Shown one piece after another: positions 1 to 8,789 of a stretch of DNA of 64,000 nt. The number at the start of each line of letters is the position of its first letter. The first letter of the stretch is position 1. The notes beneath the pieces were generated by a model, which saw only the letters and a program-made list of their open reading frames with translations, was not told the DNA's origin and did not search any database. The stretch lies in contig JACJXX010000002.1 of NCBI GenBank assembly GCA_020636435.1, positions 868,001-932,000 on the forward strand. Reading direction: 5' to 3'. This DNA comes from Lewinellaceae bacterium. Its GTDB lineage: Bacteria > Bacteroidota > Bacteroidia > Chitinophagales > Saprospiraceae. Position numbers and translations under genes: made by a program.

Positions 1-1
1 T

Positions 2-844
2 GCCTTTGTCATGGGGATCATCCTGTCGTCGCAGACTCCGGCCCTGGCCGACCTGGTACAGGGTGCCTTCAAGCTGTCCAACCGCCATGCCGCTTTTCAG
101 CTGGCCATTGGCAGCCTGTACCTGCTGGGAGGGGCGTTTATGCTCGTCCCCTTGTTCTGCATCAATGAACAACGCGATTGCTACGGGCAGCCGGCGACCG
201 TGCCGCTGGGCGCGGCGTTCCGCCACATCCTGGCCAACAGGAACTTCCTGGTATTCATCGTTGCGGATTTCTCTTATTTCGTGTCTCTGACGATCATCAG
301 CAGCGGCATGTTGTATTTCGTCAAAGTATTATTGTTCCTCAACGAGGGCATCGGCGGGGTAGTGATGGGCGTGATGGTGCTCTTTTCATTGCTGTTCTAT
401 CCGTTGGTGGTCCGGCTGGCCATCCGGGTGGAAAAGCGAAAACTAATAATCTGGTCTTTGTTGAGCCTGGGAGTTGTCATGATGGGGCTGTTTTTTTTGG
501 GCAAAATGCCACTGCCGCCCCGGGTGCAGATTTTCGGCTTTGCCCTGATCGTCGCCATTCCCACCGCCTTTCTCGGCATTTTGCCCTACGCCCTCATCGC
601 CGAGATCGCCGAACAGGACGGCAACCGGACCGGAGAGCAAAAAGAGGCCATGTTCTTCGCCGTCCGCAATTTTTCTACCAAACTAGGACAAACGGTGGGC
701 ATCATGGCCTTCACTATCCTCACCTTGTTGGGCAAAGACCCCTTCGACGACCTCGGCATCCGCCTGTCGGCTGTCTTTGGCGGCATCCTCTGCATCCTGG
801 CCGGGCTGATCTTTACCCGGTTTGAGGAGCCGGAGGGGGCGTGA
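2..844 (+). CDS. MFS sugar:cation symporter (GPH type), 5' partial
   Basis: The frame is open from the first bases of the window, so the true start lies upstream; about 280 residues of the C-terminal half remain. Several hydrophobic membrane spans are visible. A conserved stretch with AEIAEQDGNRTGEQKEAMF followed by FFAVRNFSTKLGQ is typical of the glycoside-pentoside-hexuronide (MFS_2) family, where the TGE/KEAM/F...F..K segment lies between late helices. Members are cytoplasmic-membrane importers of sugars or related solutes driven by cations. The substrate cannot be read from the sequence. The gene ends 50 bp before a convergent lipoprotein gene, and I see no clear terminator between them. 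A first in-frame ATG at position 11 is probably internal. Confidence 0.8.
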   Translation, partial: AFVMGIILSSQTPALADLVQGAFKLSNRHAAFQLAIGSLYLLGGAFMLVPLFCINEQRDCYGQPATVPLGAAFRHILANRNFLVFIVADFSYFVSLTIISSGMLYFVKVLLFLNEGIGGVVMGVMVLFSLLFYPLVVRLAIRVEKRKLIIWSLLSLGVVMMGLFFLGKMPLPPRVQIFGFALIVAIPTAFLGILPYALIAEIAEQDGNRTGEQKEAMFFAVRNFSTKLGQTVGIMAFTILTLLGKDPFDDLGIRLSAVFGGILCILAGLIFTRFEEPEGA

Positions 845-893
845 TTGAGTCGATATTTTATCCGAGAGGCTGATATAATTGTATTGGATAAGG

Positions 894-1403
894 TTAAATG
901 ACCAACACTTTTTCCAGATTAGAGGGTACAGCAACTGGGTAGGAACTCTTTTGGGGATGGGTATCCGTACCCGGATGGTAAATGGCTAATAAATAATAAA
1001 TACCTGGTTTAAGCCGAAATGTCATTCTGGCGGTACCCGTTGTAAAGGTAAAACTTTCAAACTCAAATCTGAATGATTGGGCCGGCAGCAGTTCAAGCGT
1101 CTCGGCTGCACTATGCGCTTTACCCACAGAGTTGGCGGGTACGGTATTCCAAAATTGATCAAATACCACAAAATTCAAAGCTGCATTGTGGCTGGGAGAA
1201 ATCAGTTTCATCTTTTCGCTGCCCCGGTTAGTGATCTCAAGAGCAGCCTTAAATGGTAAATTTTCCGAAATTGTATCCGGTAAAATAAGCTTGACGGCAA
1301 TAGTTTGGGCCGAAGCCATAGTATTGGGAATTTCCATACAACTGGTTGATGAATTTCCCAACACTAAAGCCAGGAAAATGTATAGATTTGAAAAGTTGAT
1401 CAT
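894..1403 (-). CDS. Putative lipoprotein of unknown function
   Basis: This encodes 169 residues. The N-terminus has a hydrophobic stretch (YIFLALVLG) followed by STSC, which could be a weak lipobox with the lipidated cysteine near residue 22. The rest is rich in beta-type sequence. It includes phrases such as PDTISENLPFKAALEITNRG and RMTFRLKPGIYYL, suggestive of an immunoglobulin-like or BsuPI-like fold that binds periplasmic partners. No catalytic motif is visible. It is probably exported and anchored to a membrane. The next gene on the same strand, a zincin-like protein, starts upstream and ends 42 bp before this start, so the two may be co-transcribed. A functional link is not shown. Confidence 0.55.
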   Translation of the reverse strand: MINFSNLYIFLALVLGNSSTSCMEIPNTMASAQTIAVKLILPDTISENLPFKAALEITNRGSEKMKLISPSHNAALNFVVFDQFWNTVPANSVGKAHSAAETLELLPAQSFRFEFESFTFTTGTARMTFRLKPGIYYLLAIYHPGTDTHPQKSSYPVAVPSNLEKVLVI

Positions 1404-1445
1404 TTATTGTAATGATTAGCAATGGCCGGATAAGGCTTCAAGCTG

Positions 1446-2552
1446 TTAAACAAATCCAAGGGCTGAACATACCGGGCAGCCTGCAGGGTTCCATCCATCC
1501 CATTGTGCCCGCTTACAAATCCATTGGATACGCGGATCGACTACAGCTCGTTCAGCTGCGTCGGTATTGGCGTTTGGGTCTGGAATACCCCAAAATGTCG
1601 GGAAGTTTCCTCCTCCGTTGGTAGTATCCCGCGCATTTTGAAATACAGGATCACTCCTTAGGGCAGTAGTTGCCGCAGCTTTAGTTGCCGTCGCGCCAGA
1701 TGCTGGAACGGAAAGCCCTTCGATAGCAGCTTCCAGTGGATTCCAGTCGGTATCAAAATTGTCGCGCCATTCATCAATATGGACATCTTCATGGGCCCGA
1801 ACTGCCCGAATCATATACCATTGGTGGAGAGGATGGCCCAAGCCTAAATCATCCAGTTCCGTAACCTGATCACAGAAATTTGCCGAAGTGGTGTTTACAC
1901 CGGGTATGGGCTCCCTCTGGCCGGCTAGAAGCCGGCTATGGGTTCGGATCACGGAATTAACCAGGGTAACATTCAACCTCCAATTTGCACCGTCTCTACA
2001 TGTCTCGGTATAGATGCCAAGATTGTCAGGCATTGTGATCCCCCAAGTACCAGCACCCATTGCCGCAATTTGTGCGGCAGTCGAATTAAGCCGTCGGTGG
2101 CGTTGGGGAGCCGGGCTTGCGGGGGGACAGTTTTTCCGTTTCCCCTCAACTGAATCAGCAGGCAACTGATTGCTTTGAATGGTTGAAAAACGAACGGTTG
2201 AATTTCCTTTTACTTTAAACTCATCCTTTTGCCCTTCTCCTTTATTCTTTACATTTTTTTTATCGGGGAAAGAGAACTGGTTCTCTTTTTTTTCAGTTGG
2301 CAAGCCAGTAATTTGCTCCTCTTCATTTTTGGGGTTTTCTCCCATTTTCTGAACAACTGTAGGCTTTTCACAATGACTACATTTGTTCTTTACTGAAATT
2401 GATTTAGGCTGTTCCGGATAAGGTGTGAAAAAGGGCTTTTCCGTTTCTTCTGAATGGCGAGAAAAAAAACCTGCCTTGCCATCTGTATTGAAAAATGGCT
2501 TTGAAGAATGATTATTCTGGGTATTGCTTTTTAAAAATACAGTAGATTTCAT
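1446..2552 (-). CDS. Putative zinc metallopeptidase-like protein with injection-system cargo-like N-terminus
   Basis: This encodes 368 residues. The N-terminal 150 residues are low-complexity and charged. They contain PFF and FFS motifs, a C58-x2-C61 pair (NKCSHCEKP), and QKM after it. That layout resembles the N-terminal region of many proteins associated with extracellular contractile injection systems (often DUF4157 proteins with a C-x2-C and QRK pattern). The C-terminal part carries HEDVH at residues 254-258, which fits the HExxH zinc-binding signature of zincins, inside AVRAHEDVHIDEW. A third zinc ligand cannot be assigned by eye. No signal peptide is seen, consistent with a protein loaded into an injection particle rather than Sec-exported. 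No injection-system structural gene is in this window, so the role is inferred. An ordinary intracellular peptidase or toxin is an alternative. Confidence 0.55.
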   Translation of the reverse strand: MKSTVFLKSNTQNNHSSKPFFNTDGKAGFFSRHSEETEKPFFTPYPEQPKSISVKNKCSHCEKPTVVQKMGENPKNEEEQITGLPTEKKENQFSFPDKKNVKNKGEGQKDEFKVKGNSTVRFSTIQSNQLPADSVEGKRKNCPPASPAPQRHRRLNSTAAQIAAMGAGTWGITMPDNLGIYTETCRDGANWRLNVTLVNSVIRTHSRLLAGQREPIPGVNTTSANFCDQVTELDDLGLGHPLHQWYMIRAVRAHEDVHIDEWRDNFDTDWNPLEAAIEGLSVPASGATATKAAATTALRSDPVFQNARDTTNGGGNFPTFWGIPDPNANTDAAERAVVDPRIQWICKRAQWDGWNPAGCPVCSALGFV

Positions 2553-2684
2553 TTGGATTTGGATTTAATAGCTGAACTTTTGCCGACGACAAGTTGCCTG
2601 AAGGCATAAAATATGGAAAATCCAGCTAATTTGCTATAGCCAGGCAGAATTTAACTTTTTGGCGAGGGATATTTTAACTCCTGC

Positions 2685-3962
2685 CTAAGTTTTGCGTTTT
2701 TTCTTCTTCGCCGCCGGGAACAAGACATTGTTCAGTATGAGGCGGTAGCCCGGGGAATTAGGGTGCAGGCTGAGGTCGGTCTCCGGGTCGTGGACGTAGT
2801 GGCGGTAGTCCTCGGGGTCGTGGCCGCCGTAGAAGGTCCAGAACCCCTGTCCGTAGTTGTTGTGAATATAACGAGCTTCCTGAGCCGGTTTGTTTTCTCC
2901 CATGATCAGGACGTTGGACTTGATGAATTCCTTCTGGAAGGCAGTGGTTTGGCCCATAAACCCTTTGACTGTCCGGGTGTGGTTCTGCGTGAGCATGGTG
3001 GGCACGGGATCCCACTTGGCGGAAAAATCAAAAAGGGTGAAATAATCCTGTTCGGGATTGACGTTGCGGCCCCGGCTGTGGTCGATGGTGGAGTATTCGT
3101 ATTCTAGGGGGTTTCGGGAAAGCTGGAAATTTTCGAAGGCGAAGGTAGTGGTGAAATCCAGCTTAGACTGGGCATTGGGGTCCATGGGGTCGCCATCGTA
3201 CATTTCGGCGCAGATGTCCACTCCTTCGGCCGCCAGGGCGATGTCGTAAGTATCGGTAGCCGAACACATGGCGAACATGAAACCGCCGCCGATGACGTAC
3301 TCTTTGATCTTTTTCACCACCGCCAGTTTCAGCTGAGACACCTTGCTGAAGCCGTGCATGCTGGCCAGCTCTTCCATGCGGCGCTGGTTTTCGCGGTACC
3401 AGGGCTGGTTGTGGTAGGAACGGTAAAAGCGGCCATACTGGCCGGTAAAATCTTCGTGGTGCAGGTGCAGCCAGTCGTACTTGACCAACTGGTCGGTGAG
3501 CACCTCCGTGTCGTAGATGGTTTCGTAGGGGATTTCGGCGTAGGTAAGCACCAGGGTAACGGCATCGTCCCAGGGCTGGATTTTTTCGCCTTTGGCGTTG
3601 ACGTCCGGCGTGTATACGGCAATTTTGGGGGCTTTTTCCAGCTTCATGGCCTCCATATTCACCTCGGGGTTGGAAATATCCTCCAGGATCTTGTTGAACT
3701 GGCCGTCGGCAATGATCTCGTAGCTGACGCCTCGGGTCAGGCATTCCTTTTCGAATACGCGGTTGTGCGGGAAAGCAAAACTGCCTCCCCGGTAATTGAG
3801 CAGCCACCAGGCCTCCGACCCGCCGGCCAGCACCCAATAGGTAATGCCGTAGGCTTTGAGGTGGTCTTTCTGGGAATCCGCGTCCATGGGTATGAGGATA
3901 TAGGCGGCGCGCGCCTGCAGCGCCATAAAGGCCATGATCAGAATAACGGCTATTTTTTTCAT
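2685..3962 (-). CDS. Exported protein of the family often labelled asparagine synthetase B
   Basis: This encodes 425 residues beginning with a clear Sec signal peptide (MKKIAVILIMAFMALQARA). The mature start, YILIPMDADSQKDHLKAYG, is characteristic of a Bacteroidota family that databases often name asparagine synthetase B. I see neither the N-terminal catalytic cysteine of a class II glutamine amidotransferase nor the SGGxDS PP-loop of true AsnB, so that name is doubtful. The middle has a flavodoxin/ThuA-like pattern of short hydrophobic strands with glycine turns (KIAVYTP, YDWLHLHHEDF, GGGFMFAMCSATDTYD). The HHED and MCSATD segments could form a Class I amidotransferase-like pocket. The C-terminus is strongly basic (KKKKRKT). 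It is likely periplasmic or surface-associated; the reaction is unknown. It is divergent from the VWA membrane protein gene. Confidence 0.6.
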   Translation of the reverse strand: MKKIAVILIMAFMALQARAAYILIPMDADSQKDHLKAYGITYWVLAGGSEAWWLLNYRGGSFAFPHNRVFEKECLTRGVSYEIIADGQFNKILEDISNPEVNMEAMKLEKAPKIAVYTPDVNAKGEKIQPWDDAVTLVLTYAEIPYETIYDTEVLTDQLVKYDWLHLHHEDFTGQYGRFYRSYHNQPWYRENQRRMEELASMHGFSKVSQLKLAVVKKIKEYVIGGGFMFAMCSATDTYDIALAAEGVDICAEMYDGDPMDPNAQSKLDFTTTFAFENFQLSRNPLEYEYSTIDHSRGRNVNPEQDYFTLFDFSAKWDPVPTMLTQNHTRTVKGFMGQTTAFQKEFIKSNVLIMGENKPAQEARYIHNNYGQGFWTFYGGHDPEDYRHYVHDPETDLSLHPNSPGYRLILNNVLFPAAKKKKRKT

Positions 3963-4010
3963 GAGTACTTAATCTTTTTTTTTAAAACAACAGAGGGCAT
4001 CAGAAATATA

Positions 4011-4018
4011 TACCTTTG
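4011..4018 (+). promoter_or_regulatory. Candidate -7 promoter element TACCTTTG
   Basis: TACCTTTG fits the Bacteroidota sigma-ABfr -7 consensus TAnnTTTG. It lies 194 bp upstream of the von Willebrand A protein gene and points toward it. No good TTTG -33 box is seen at the usual 19-21 bp spacing, so the assignment is tentative. Confidence 0.35.
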
Positions 4019-4212
4019 CCCGGTATTTTAACGAAAAAACGGAAGTTTGGATGGGCTGCCGCCTGTTTTAACATAATTGTAACACAGGCCGCCCCGGCGC
4101 CCGCGGAAAAATCGGTTATTATTGCAGGATTTAACCCCCGGGCAGCAAAACAAACGACATTTCAGGTAGTTATTTTAAAACCACTGCCAAGAGACAAAAT
4201 CAGACAACCCAC

Positions 4213-6312
4213 ATGAGCAATATCACATTTCAATATCCTTCCTGGTATATCATCCTTTGCATTTTGCTGGGCCTGGCCTACGCTGCATTTTTGTATTATC
4301 GCGACAAGAACCTGCGGGAGCAGTCGCCCCTGCTCAACTGGGCCCTGGGCAGCGCCCGTTTCCTGTCGGTCACCCTGATCGCATTGCTCCTGCTGACGCC
4401 TCTGCTGAAGAACATCCTCCGGGATGTAAAGAAGCCGGTCGTGGTGCTGGCCCAGGACGTATCCGAGTCGGTTGGGGCAGGATGGAGCGAGCCCGAGCGC
4501 ACGGCCTACCAGGAATCCCTGGAGCAACTGGCCCGCCAACTCCAGGATGATTTTGAAGTGAAAGAATACTCCTTCGGCAGCAGCGTCCGCGAAGGAATCA
4601 CCTACGAATTTACCGACAAGCTGAGCAACCTTTCCGATGCGCTCTCAACGGTTTACGACCTGTACAGCAACCAAAACCTCGGCGCGGTTATACTGGCCTC
4701 CGACGGCGTATACAACGAAGGGAGCAACCCCCTGTACACTGCCACCCAGTTGGGGGCGCCCGTTTTCACCATAGCTTTGGGCGATACGACGCAGAAGAAG
4801 GATTTGATAACGAAACGCGTATTTCACAACCGAATCGCTTACCTGGGAGACAAATTCAGCGTCCAGGTGGATATTGCCGCCGAGAATGCCGCCGGCAGCA
4901 AAAGCCGGCTCAACGTCTATAAGGTGGAGGGCAACCAGCTTCGCCTGCTTCAGCAAAGCCCCGTCGACATCAACAGCAACGACTTTTTCGAAACCCGGGA
5001 GCTCATCCTCGAGGCCAGCCCCGCCGGCGTGCAGCGCTACCGGGTGGCGCTCAGCGAGGCGCCGGGCGAGGCCACCACGGCCAACAACAGCAAGGATATT
5101 TTTGTGGATGTGCTGGATGCCCGCCAGAAAATCCTGATCCTGGCCAATTCGCCTCACCCCGACATTACCGCCCTGCGGCAGGCCCTGGCCAGCAATAAGA
5201 ACTATGAAATCACGGCGGCCTACATCAATGAGTTGAAAGAGAACGTCGCTGCTTTTGACTTTGTCATTCTCCACCAACTGCCCAGCCGGGCAAACGATGC
5301 GGCGGGAGTGTTCAATACAATCAAAGAGCGGAACATTCCCCACCTGTTCATCGTAGGCTCGCAATCCAACCTGGCCCGGATGAACCAGTTGCAATCCATT
5401 GCCGCCGTCCGCGCCGGCGGCGACAACACCAACGAGGTGCAGGCTAGGGTGGACAACACCTTCGGCTTTTTCAAGTTGAGCCCGCGGCTCACGGAAAACA
5501 TCATCAATTTCCCGCCCCTGCTGGCGCCCTTCGGCGAGTATTCCCTGTCTGGCAACGGCCAGGTGCTGCTCTATCAGCGCATTGGCAAGGTGGACACCCG
5601 CTACCCGTTGCTGGTATTGGGAGATGAGGGGCAGTCCAAAGCAGGCATCCTCTTCGGCGAAGGCTTATGGAAATGGCGCCTGTTTGACTATCTCCAAAAC
5701 CAGAACCACGATATTTTTAATGAGCTGGTTGCCAAAACGGTGCAGTACCTCAGCCTGAAGGAGGACAAGCGCCGCTTCCGGGCCAGCCTGAGCAAGAACA
5801 TTTTCAACGAGAACGAGAGCATCTACTTCGATGCCGAGTTGTACAACGAAAGCTTCGAACTGGTCAACGAGCCCGACGCCCGGCTGTCGATTACAGACAG
5901 CGAAGGCAAGGAGTACAATTTCACTTTCAACCGGGTGGGAGACGCCTACCGCCTCAATGCCGGCATCCTGCCGGTGGGCAATTACAGCTTCCAGGCTTCC
6001 ACCAACTACAACGGCGAAAACCTCGCCTACAGCGGCCAGTTCAGCGTACAGCCCATACAACTGGAATCTTATGAAACCACGGCCGACCACGGCCTGCTGC
6101 GCCTGCTCAGCGAAAAGTACGGCGGCCAGATGGTTTATCCGTCCGACATAGCTTCCATCGACGGCCTGATCCGCGAGCGGGAAACGGTCAAGCCCGTCAT
6201 CTACGAGACGTCCCAAACCCGGCCGGTGATCAACCTCAAATGGCTCTTTTTTGCGCTGCTGGGGCTGCTTACGGTGGAGTGGTTCTTTCGGAGGTATTTT
6301 GGGGGGTATTAG
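4213..6312 (+). CDS. Membrane protein with von Willebrand factor A-like domain
   Basis: This encodes 699 residues. Two N-terminal membrane helices (about 10-28 and 47-67) are followed by a vWA-like domain whose MIDAS motif DxSxS is visible as D82-V-S-E-S86 in VVVLAQDVSESVG. A later VILASDGVYNEGSNP matches the T/D-containing second half of a MIDAS fold. After that come beta-rich Ig-like modules and a C-terminal helix (WLFFALLGLLTVEWFF, about 676-692) close to the end. This architecture resembles large BatA/BatB-like or 'glutamine amidotransferase-like membrane' proteins common in Bacteroidota, which are thought to bind other envelope proteins through a divalent metal. The function is unknown. 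It stands alone, without moxR or DUF58 neighbours, so a classic Bat/MoxR operon is not present here. Confidence 0.7.
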   Translation: MSNITFQYPSWYIILCILLGLAYAAFLYYRDKNLREQSPLLNWALGSARFLSVTLIALLLLTPLLKNILRDVKKPVVVLAQDVSESVGAGWSEPERTAYQESLEQLARQLQDDFEVKEYSFGSSVREGITYEFTDKLSNLSDALSTVYDLYSNQNLGAVILASDGVYNEGSNPLYTATQLGAPVFTIALGDTTQKKDLITKRVFHNRIAYLGDKFSVQVDIAAENAAGSKSRLNVYKVEGNQLRLLQQSPVDINSNDFFETRELILEASPAGVQRYRVALSEAPGEATTANNSKDIFVDVLDARQKILILANSPHPDITALRQALASNKNYEITAAYINELKENVAAFDFVILHQLPSRANDAAGVFNTIKERNIPHLFIVGSQSNLARMNQLQSIAAVRAGGDNTNEVQARVDNTFGFFKLSPRLTENIINFPPLLAPFGEYSLSGNGQVLLYQRIGKVDTRYPLLVLGDEGQSKAGILFGEGLWKWRLFDYLQNQNHDIFNELVAKTVQYLSLKEDKRRFRASLSKNIFNENESIYFDAELYNESFELVNEPDARLSITDSEGKEYNFTFNRVGDAYRLNAGILPVGNYSFQASTNYNGENLAYSGQFSVQPIQLESYETTADHGLLRLLSEKYGGQMVYPSDIASIDGLIRERETVKPVIYETSQTRPVINLKWLFFALLGLLTVEWFFRRYFGGY

Positions 6313-6345
6313 AAGGAAATGCAATCCTGTTTTGTAACCCTCCAC

Positions 6346-6824
6346 TTACAATTTCACTTGCTCCCAAAACTCCTGGAAATATCGAACGCGCCTGTCGTCG
6401 TCAGGATTGAAAAGAAATGGCCGGACATCAGCAGCCAGCTCAGTCAAATCTACCCGACTGAGGAGTTTTGAAATAGCAGCACGCAGCAATTCCGGTGTAC
6501 CCGCCGACATTTTCGCTTCCAGGTAAGCGTAGTTGGGTTGGTAGCCCTGTGAGAAAAGGAATACTATGTCAAAGTAATCCCGCCCTTTTGCACGGGGGCG
6601 GTTAACCAGGGTGTATAGTTTTTGGGCAAGCAACAAATCCGGCGGTGTAACAACCATGCGGGTGAACAAGCCGAAACGGGCAAGTACGAAGGTTTGTGGC
6701 TGAAAGGAAAAACCCTGGCTTTCCGTGTCCAGTTGAATAAGAATTTTTTCTTCCTGGTGCCCACTCAGTCCTTCTTGAAACAGTAAGCCGGGAAATAGTG
6801 GGCAATTTGTTCGAGGCTCATCAT
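6346..6824 (-). pseudogene. AbiEii-type nucleotidyltransferase toxin, catalytic half deleted
   Basis: The original start ATG at 6824 overlaps the stop of the AbiEi-like gene in the classic ATGA arrangement. It opens MSLEQIAHYFPA, like intact AbiEii relatives, but meets a stop after about 19 codons. In another frame the C-terminal part is well preserved: EGLSGHQEEKILIQLD, TPPDLLLAQKLYTLVNRPRAKGRDYFDIVF and the helical tail to EFWEQVKL. The roughly 110 residues expected between these parts are missing. They include the GG..DxD nucleotidyltransferase core. An internal deletion with loss of frame explains this. A 203-codon reading frame through the region starts inside the neighbouring gene and is probably not a real product. 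Confidence 0.7.
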
Positions 6825-7435
6825 AAAGCAAGAAATTTTTGAAGATTCCGCCACCTGGATTCCAGCGTAGGCGAAGCGATAAATACAAGATAATTATCCA
6901 CCCGGGAAAGATCAAGCCGTGCGGCAATTTCTTCTCGGTTAAGCCGAAGCGATTCAAAGTCAGGTGCTTCTATCAGATGTGGATTAAAATACAGTAGGTC
7001 GAGCAGGGTTTTTTCTGGGCCTGCCATATTGAAGGCAGTACCCTCCCCCTCTACCGGCTGATAACCGAAAAAGAGGCGCGGCTGCAAGGAGCGATAGGCA
7101 AAATGGCCTACAGGAGTATGCCATTCGGCAGGCTTAGCCGTCGTGACAGAGGTGATGCTGAATACACTCTCCGGAATCCAGTTGAAAAACCGAAGGGCTG
7201 TTTCCAGAGAAATGTAGGAAGGCGTGCGAAGGCGGTTGGCCAAGAAATACAAATCCGCTTCTGTTTTAAGTGTATCAGGGAATGCATACCAAGTGTTGCG
7301 GAGCTTGAGCAAATAGCCTTTTTTTTGCCAGTTTACCAGGTTTACGTAATTAAAATCTGCCCATACTTTGACGATGTCACCGGTGGAAAAAACTTTTTGT
7401 GTATGGAAAACATTCCGAAATTTTTGAAAATTCAT
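6821..7435 (-). CDS. AbiEi-like antitoxin / transcriptional regulator
   Basis: This encodes 204 residues. The N-terminus (FSTGDIVKVWADFNYVNLVNWQKKGYLLKLRNTWYAF) fits the winged-helix domain of AbiEi-type antitoxins. The middle has the family's PSYISLETALRFFNWIPE and the late AGPEKTLLDLLYFNP motif. In type IV AbiE systems this protein represses its own operon and counteracts the nucleotidyltransferase toxin. Its 3' end overlaps the toxin start by 4 bp, which implies translational coupling. Because the toxin gene has lost its catalytic region, this antitoxin is probably a leftover, although it could still act as a repressor or protect against a toxin elsewhere. The frame is intact and looks functional. 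Confidence 0.75.
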   Translation of the reverse strand: MNFQKFRNVFHTQKVFSTGDIVKVWADFNYVNLVNWQKKGYLLKLRNTWYAFPDTLKTEADLYFLANRLRTPSYISLETALRFFNWIPESVFSITSVTTAKPAEWHTPVGHFAYRSLQPRLFFGYQPVEGEGTAFNMAGPEKTLLDLLYFNPHLIEAPDFESLRLNREEIAARLDLSRVDNYLVFIASPTLESRWRNLQKFLAL

Positions 7436-8156
7436 TCTGTTTTTTTTATAAAAATATAAATTTTTCGGAACAAAATACCAGAATCTTTATCGAAGGCCTC
7501 TTCCTGAAAATTGCCCCTTTTGCTGCATTTCAACCGATAAGCAACTGTGATAGATAACAACGCCGCCCAAAATTGATGAATAATTACATTGGGATAAAAA
7601 TTGATACTCCACTCCAACAAACCATTGCAAATCATTTATTTGCGATATTTTTCTGTAAAATCCCCACCGATAACCCCCAAAATTTGTCCTGGCAACTCCT
7701 GTAACATTATCCCATTTTTGCATTGTGAGCATGATCTTTTGGCAGGAACCTGACTTATGGGAAATTTTGAAAGCATTATTGCCAAAAATGCAATAATTTG
7801 AAAATGCAAAACTGTTAAAATGAATGAATAACCCAACGCAGGCTGGCTTTCTTGCGTCAATAGAAGTAAATTGGGTGAATTGATTTTCTGTTAATCCATT
7901 TAGATAACGCGCGGGTAGAGTGAGGGCTTTCCCCGGTAGTTTCAGGCCGAGAAGCCCTGCAACACGAAAAATCCTCACACGGCCTTATTGGTTTCTATAA
8001 GCGCCCCCGGAAATGGCATTCCGGGGCGAGCCGCGCCAATGCTTATTGCGAGCTATGCTTCCTTATTCGGGCTGCTTCCCGGAGCAAGGGCAAGGAGGTT
8101 ATTGTCTTGACTGATCATATCATAATACCAAAATTCTAAACCTAAAATTCTAAACC
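7436..8156. other. Intergenic region without a convincing gene
   Basis: This is 720 bp between the AbiEi-like gene and the outer-membrane protein. The part to about 7900 is AT-rich compared with its neighbours. Short minus-strand frames (for example around YRWGFYRKISQINDL and VAYRLKCSKR) could be remnants of a beta-barrel protein broken by frameshifts, but I cannot support this. A GC-rich hairpin with a 7-bp stem (CCCCGGA/TCCGGGG) lies near 8007-8030. The last 60 bp are probably the 5' untranslated region of the next gene. Confidence 0.4.
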
Positions 8157-8723
8157 ATGAAAAACGCAGTGCTACTCTCGATCCTCGTTCTTTTTTTATC
8201 CCAGACGGCCGATGCCCAAAACCGCCGGGCGCCGAAGAGGCACGCCGACTTCAATGCCGGCATCGGTTTGTTGCCGACCTACCTCAAGGATGCGGGCAAG
8301 ATGGTGTCGCCTCCGCTCAGCCTGTCGGCCGATTTTATGCTGGCCGAAAATTTCAGCCTGGGCGCCTTCGCCGGCTTTTCCATAACTGAAACCGGCTTGC
8401 GGGCGATGCGGGACGGAGGGACGGCGAAATGGCGGAACCACTCCTCCATCTTTGGCCTGCGCATGGCCGCTCAGAGCCGTCCGATCGGCGCCTGGAATAT
8501 TTATGGAGGCATGACGGCAGCCTATGCCCTCTCCAACATTGATGTCGTGGAAGGGCAGCTCGAAAAAGTAAAGCAGGAGAAAGGGCTGAAGGAAAGCTCC
8601 GGAAAGATGATATTCGGCGGCTTCATTGGCGGCCGCCACAGCCTGACGCCCCGCCTGGGGCTTTTCGGAGAACTGGGCTTTGGCATATCGCTGGCAACCG
8701 TGGGCCTCAGCGTCCGCATCTGA
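8157..8723 (+). CDS. Small outer-membrane beta-barrel protein
   Basis: This encodes 188 residues. A signal peptide (MKNAVLLSILVLFLSQTADA) precedes alternating hydrophobic/polar strands such as FNAGIGLLPTYL, LSLSADFMLAENFSLGAFAGFS, IYGGMTAAYALSN and FGELGFGISLATVGLSVRI. The pattern and the aromatic/glycine-rich turns fit an eight-stranded OmpW/OmpX-like barrel in the outer membrane. No ligand-binding motif is evident. It is followed after 10 bp by a strong hairpin shared with the convergent DUF3276 gene. The function is unknown; pore or structural roles are both possible. Confidence 0.65.
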   Translation: MKNAVLLSILVLFLSQTADAQNRRAPKRHADFNAGIGLLPTYLKDAGKMVSPPLSLSADFMLAENFSLGAFAGFSITETGLRAMRDGGTAKWRNHSSIFGLRMAAQSRPIGAWNIYGGMTAAYALSNIDVVEGQLEKVKQEKGLKESSGKMIFGGFIGGRHSLTPRLGLFGELGFGISLATVGLSVRI

Positions 8724-8733
8724 TCCATAACAA

Positions 8734-8764
8734 AAGCGCGAACCTCTCTGCGAAGTTCGCGCTT
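8734..8764. terminator. Bidirectional intrinsic terminator
   Basis: A perfect 10-bp stem, AAGCGCGAAC with GTTCGCGCTT, encloses an 11-nt loop. T-rich sequence follows on the plus strand (CCCTGTTTTCTTTT), and A-rich sequence precedes it. It sits between the convergent outer-membrane protein and DUF3276 genes and can serve both. Confidence 0.75.
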
Positions 8765-8789
8765 CCCTGTTTTCTTTTAAGCCTGCCGG

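Noticed and set aside
6346..6957. 203-codon frame as an intact AbiEii toxin
   Set aside because: Its first 45 codons lie antiphase inside the antitoxin gene and the nucleotidyltransferase core is absent; a deleted gene explains it better.
7487..7978. 163-codon minus-strand frame
   Set aside because: The composition and wording do not look like a protein family, and neighbouring frames are equally plausible; at most a decayed barrel protein.
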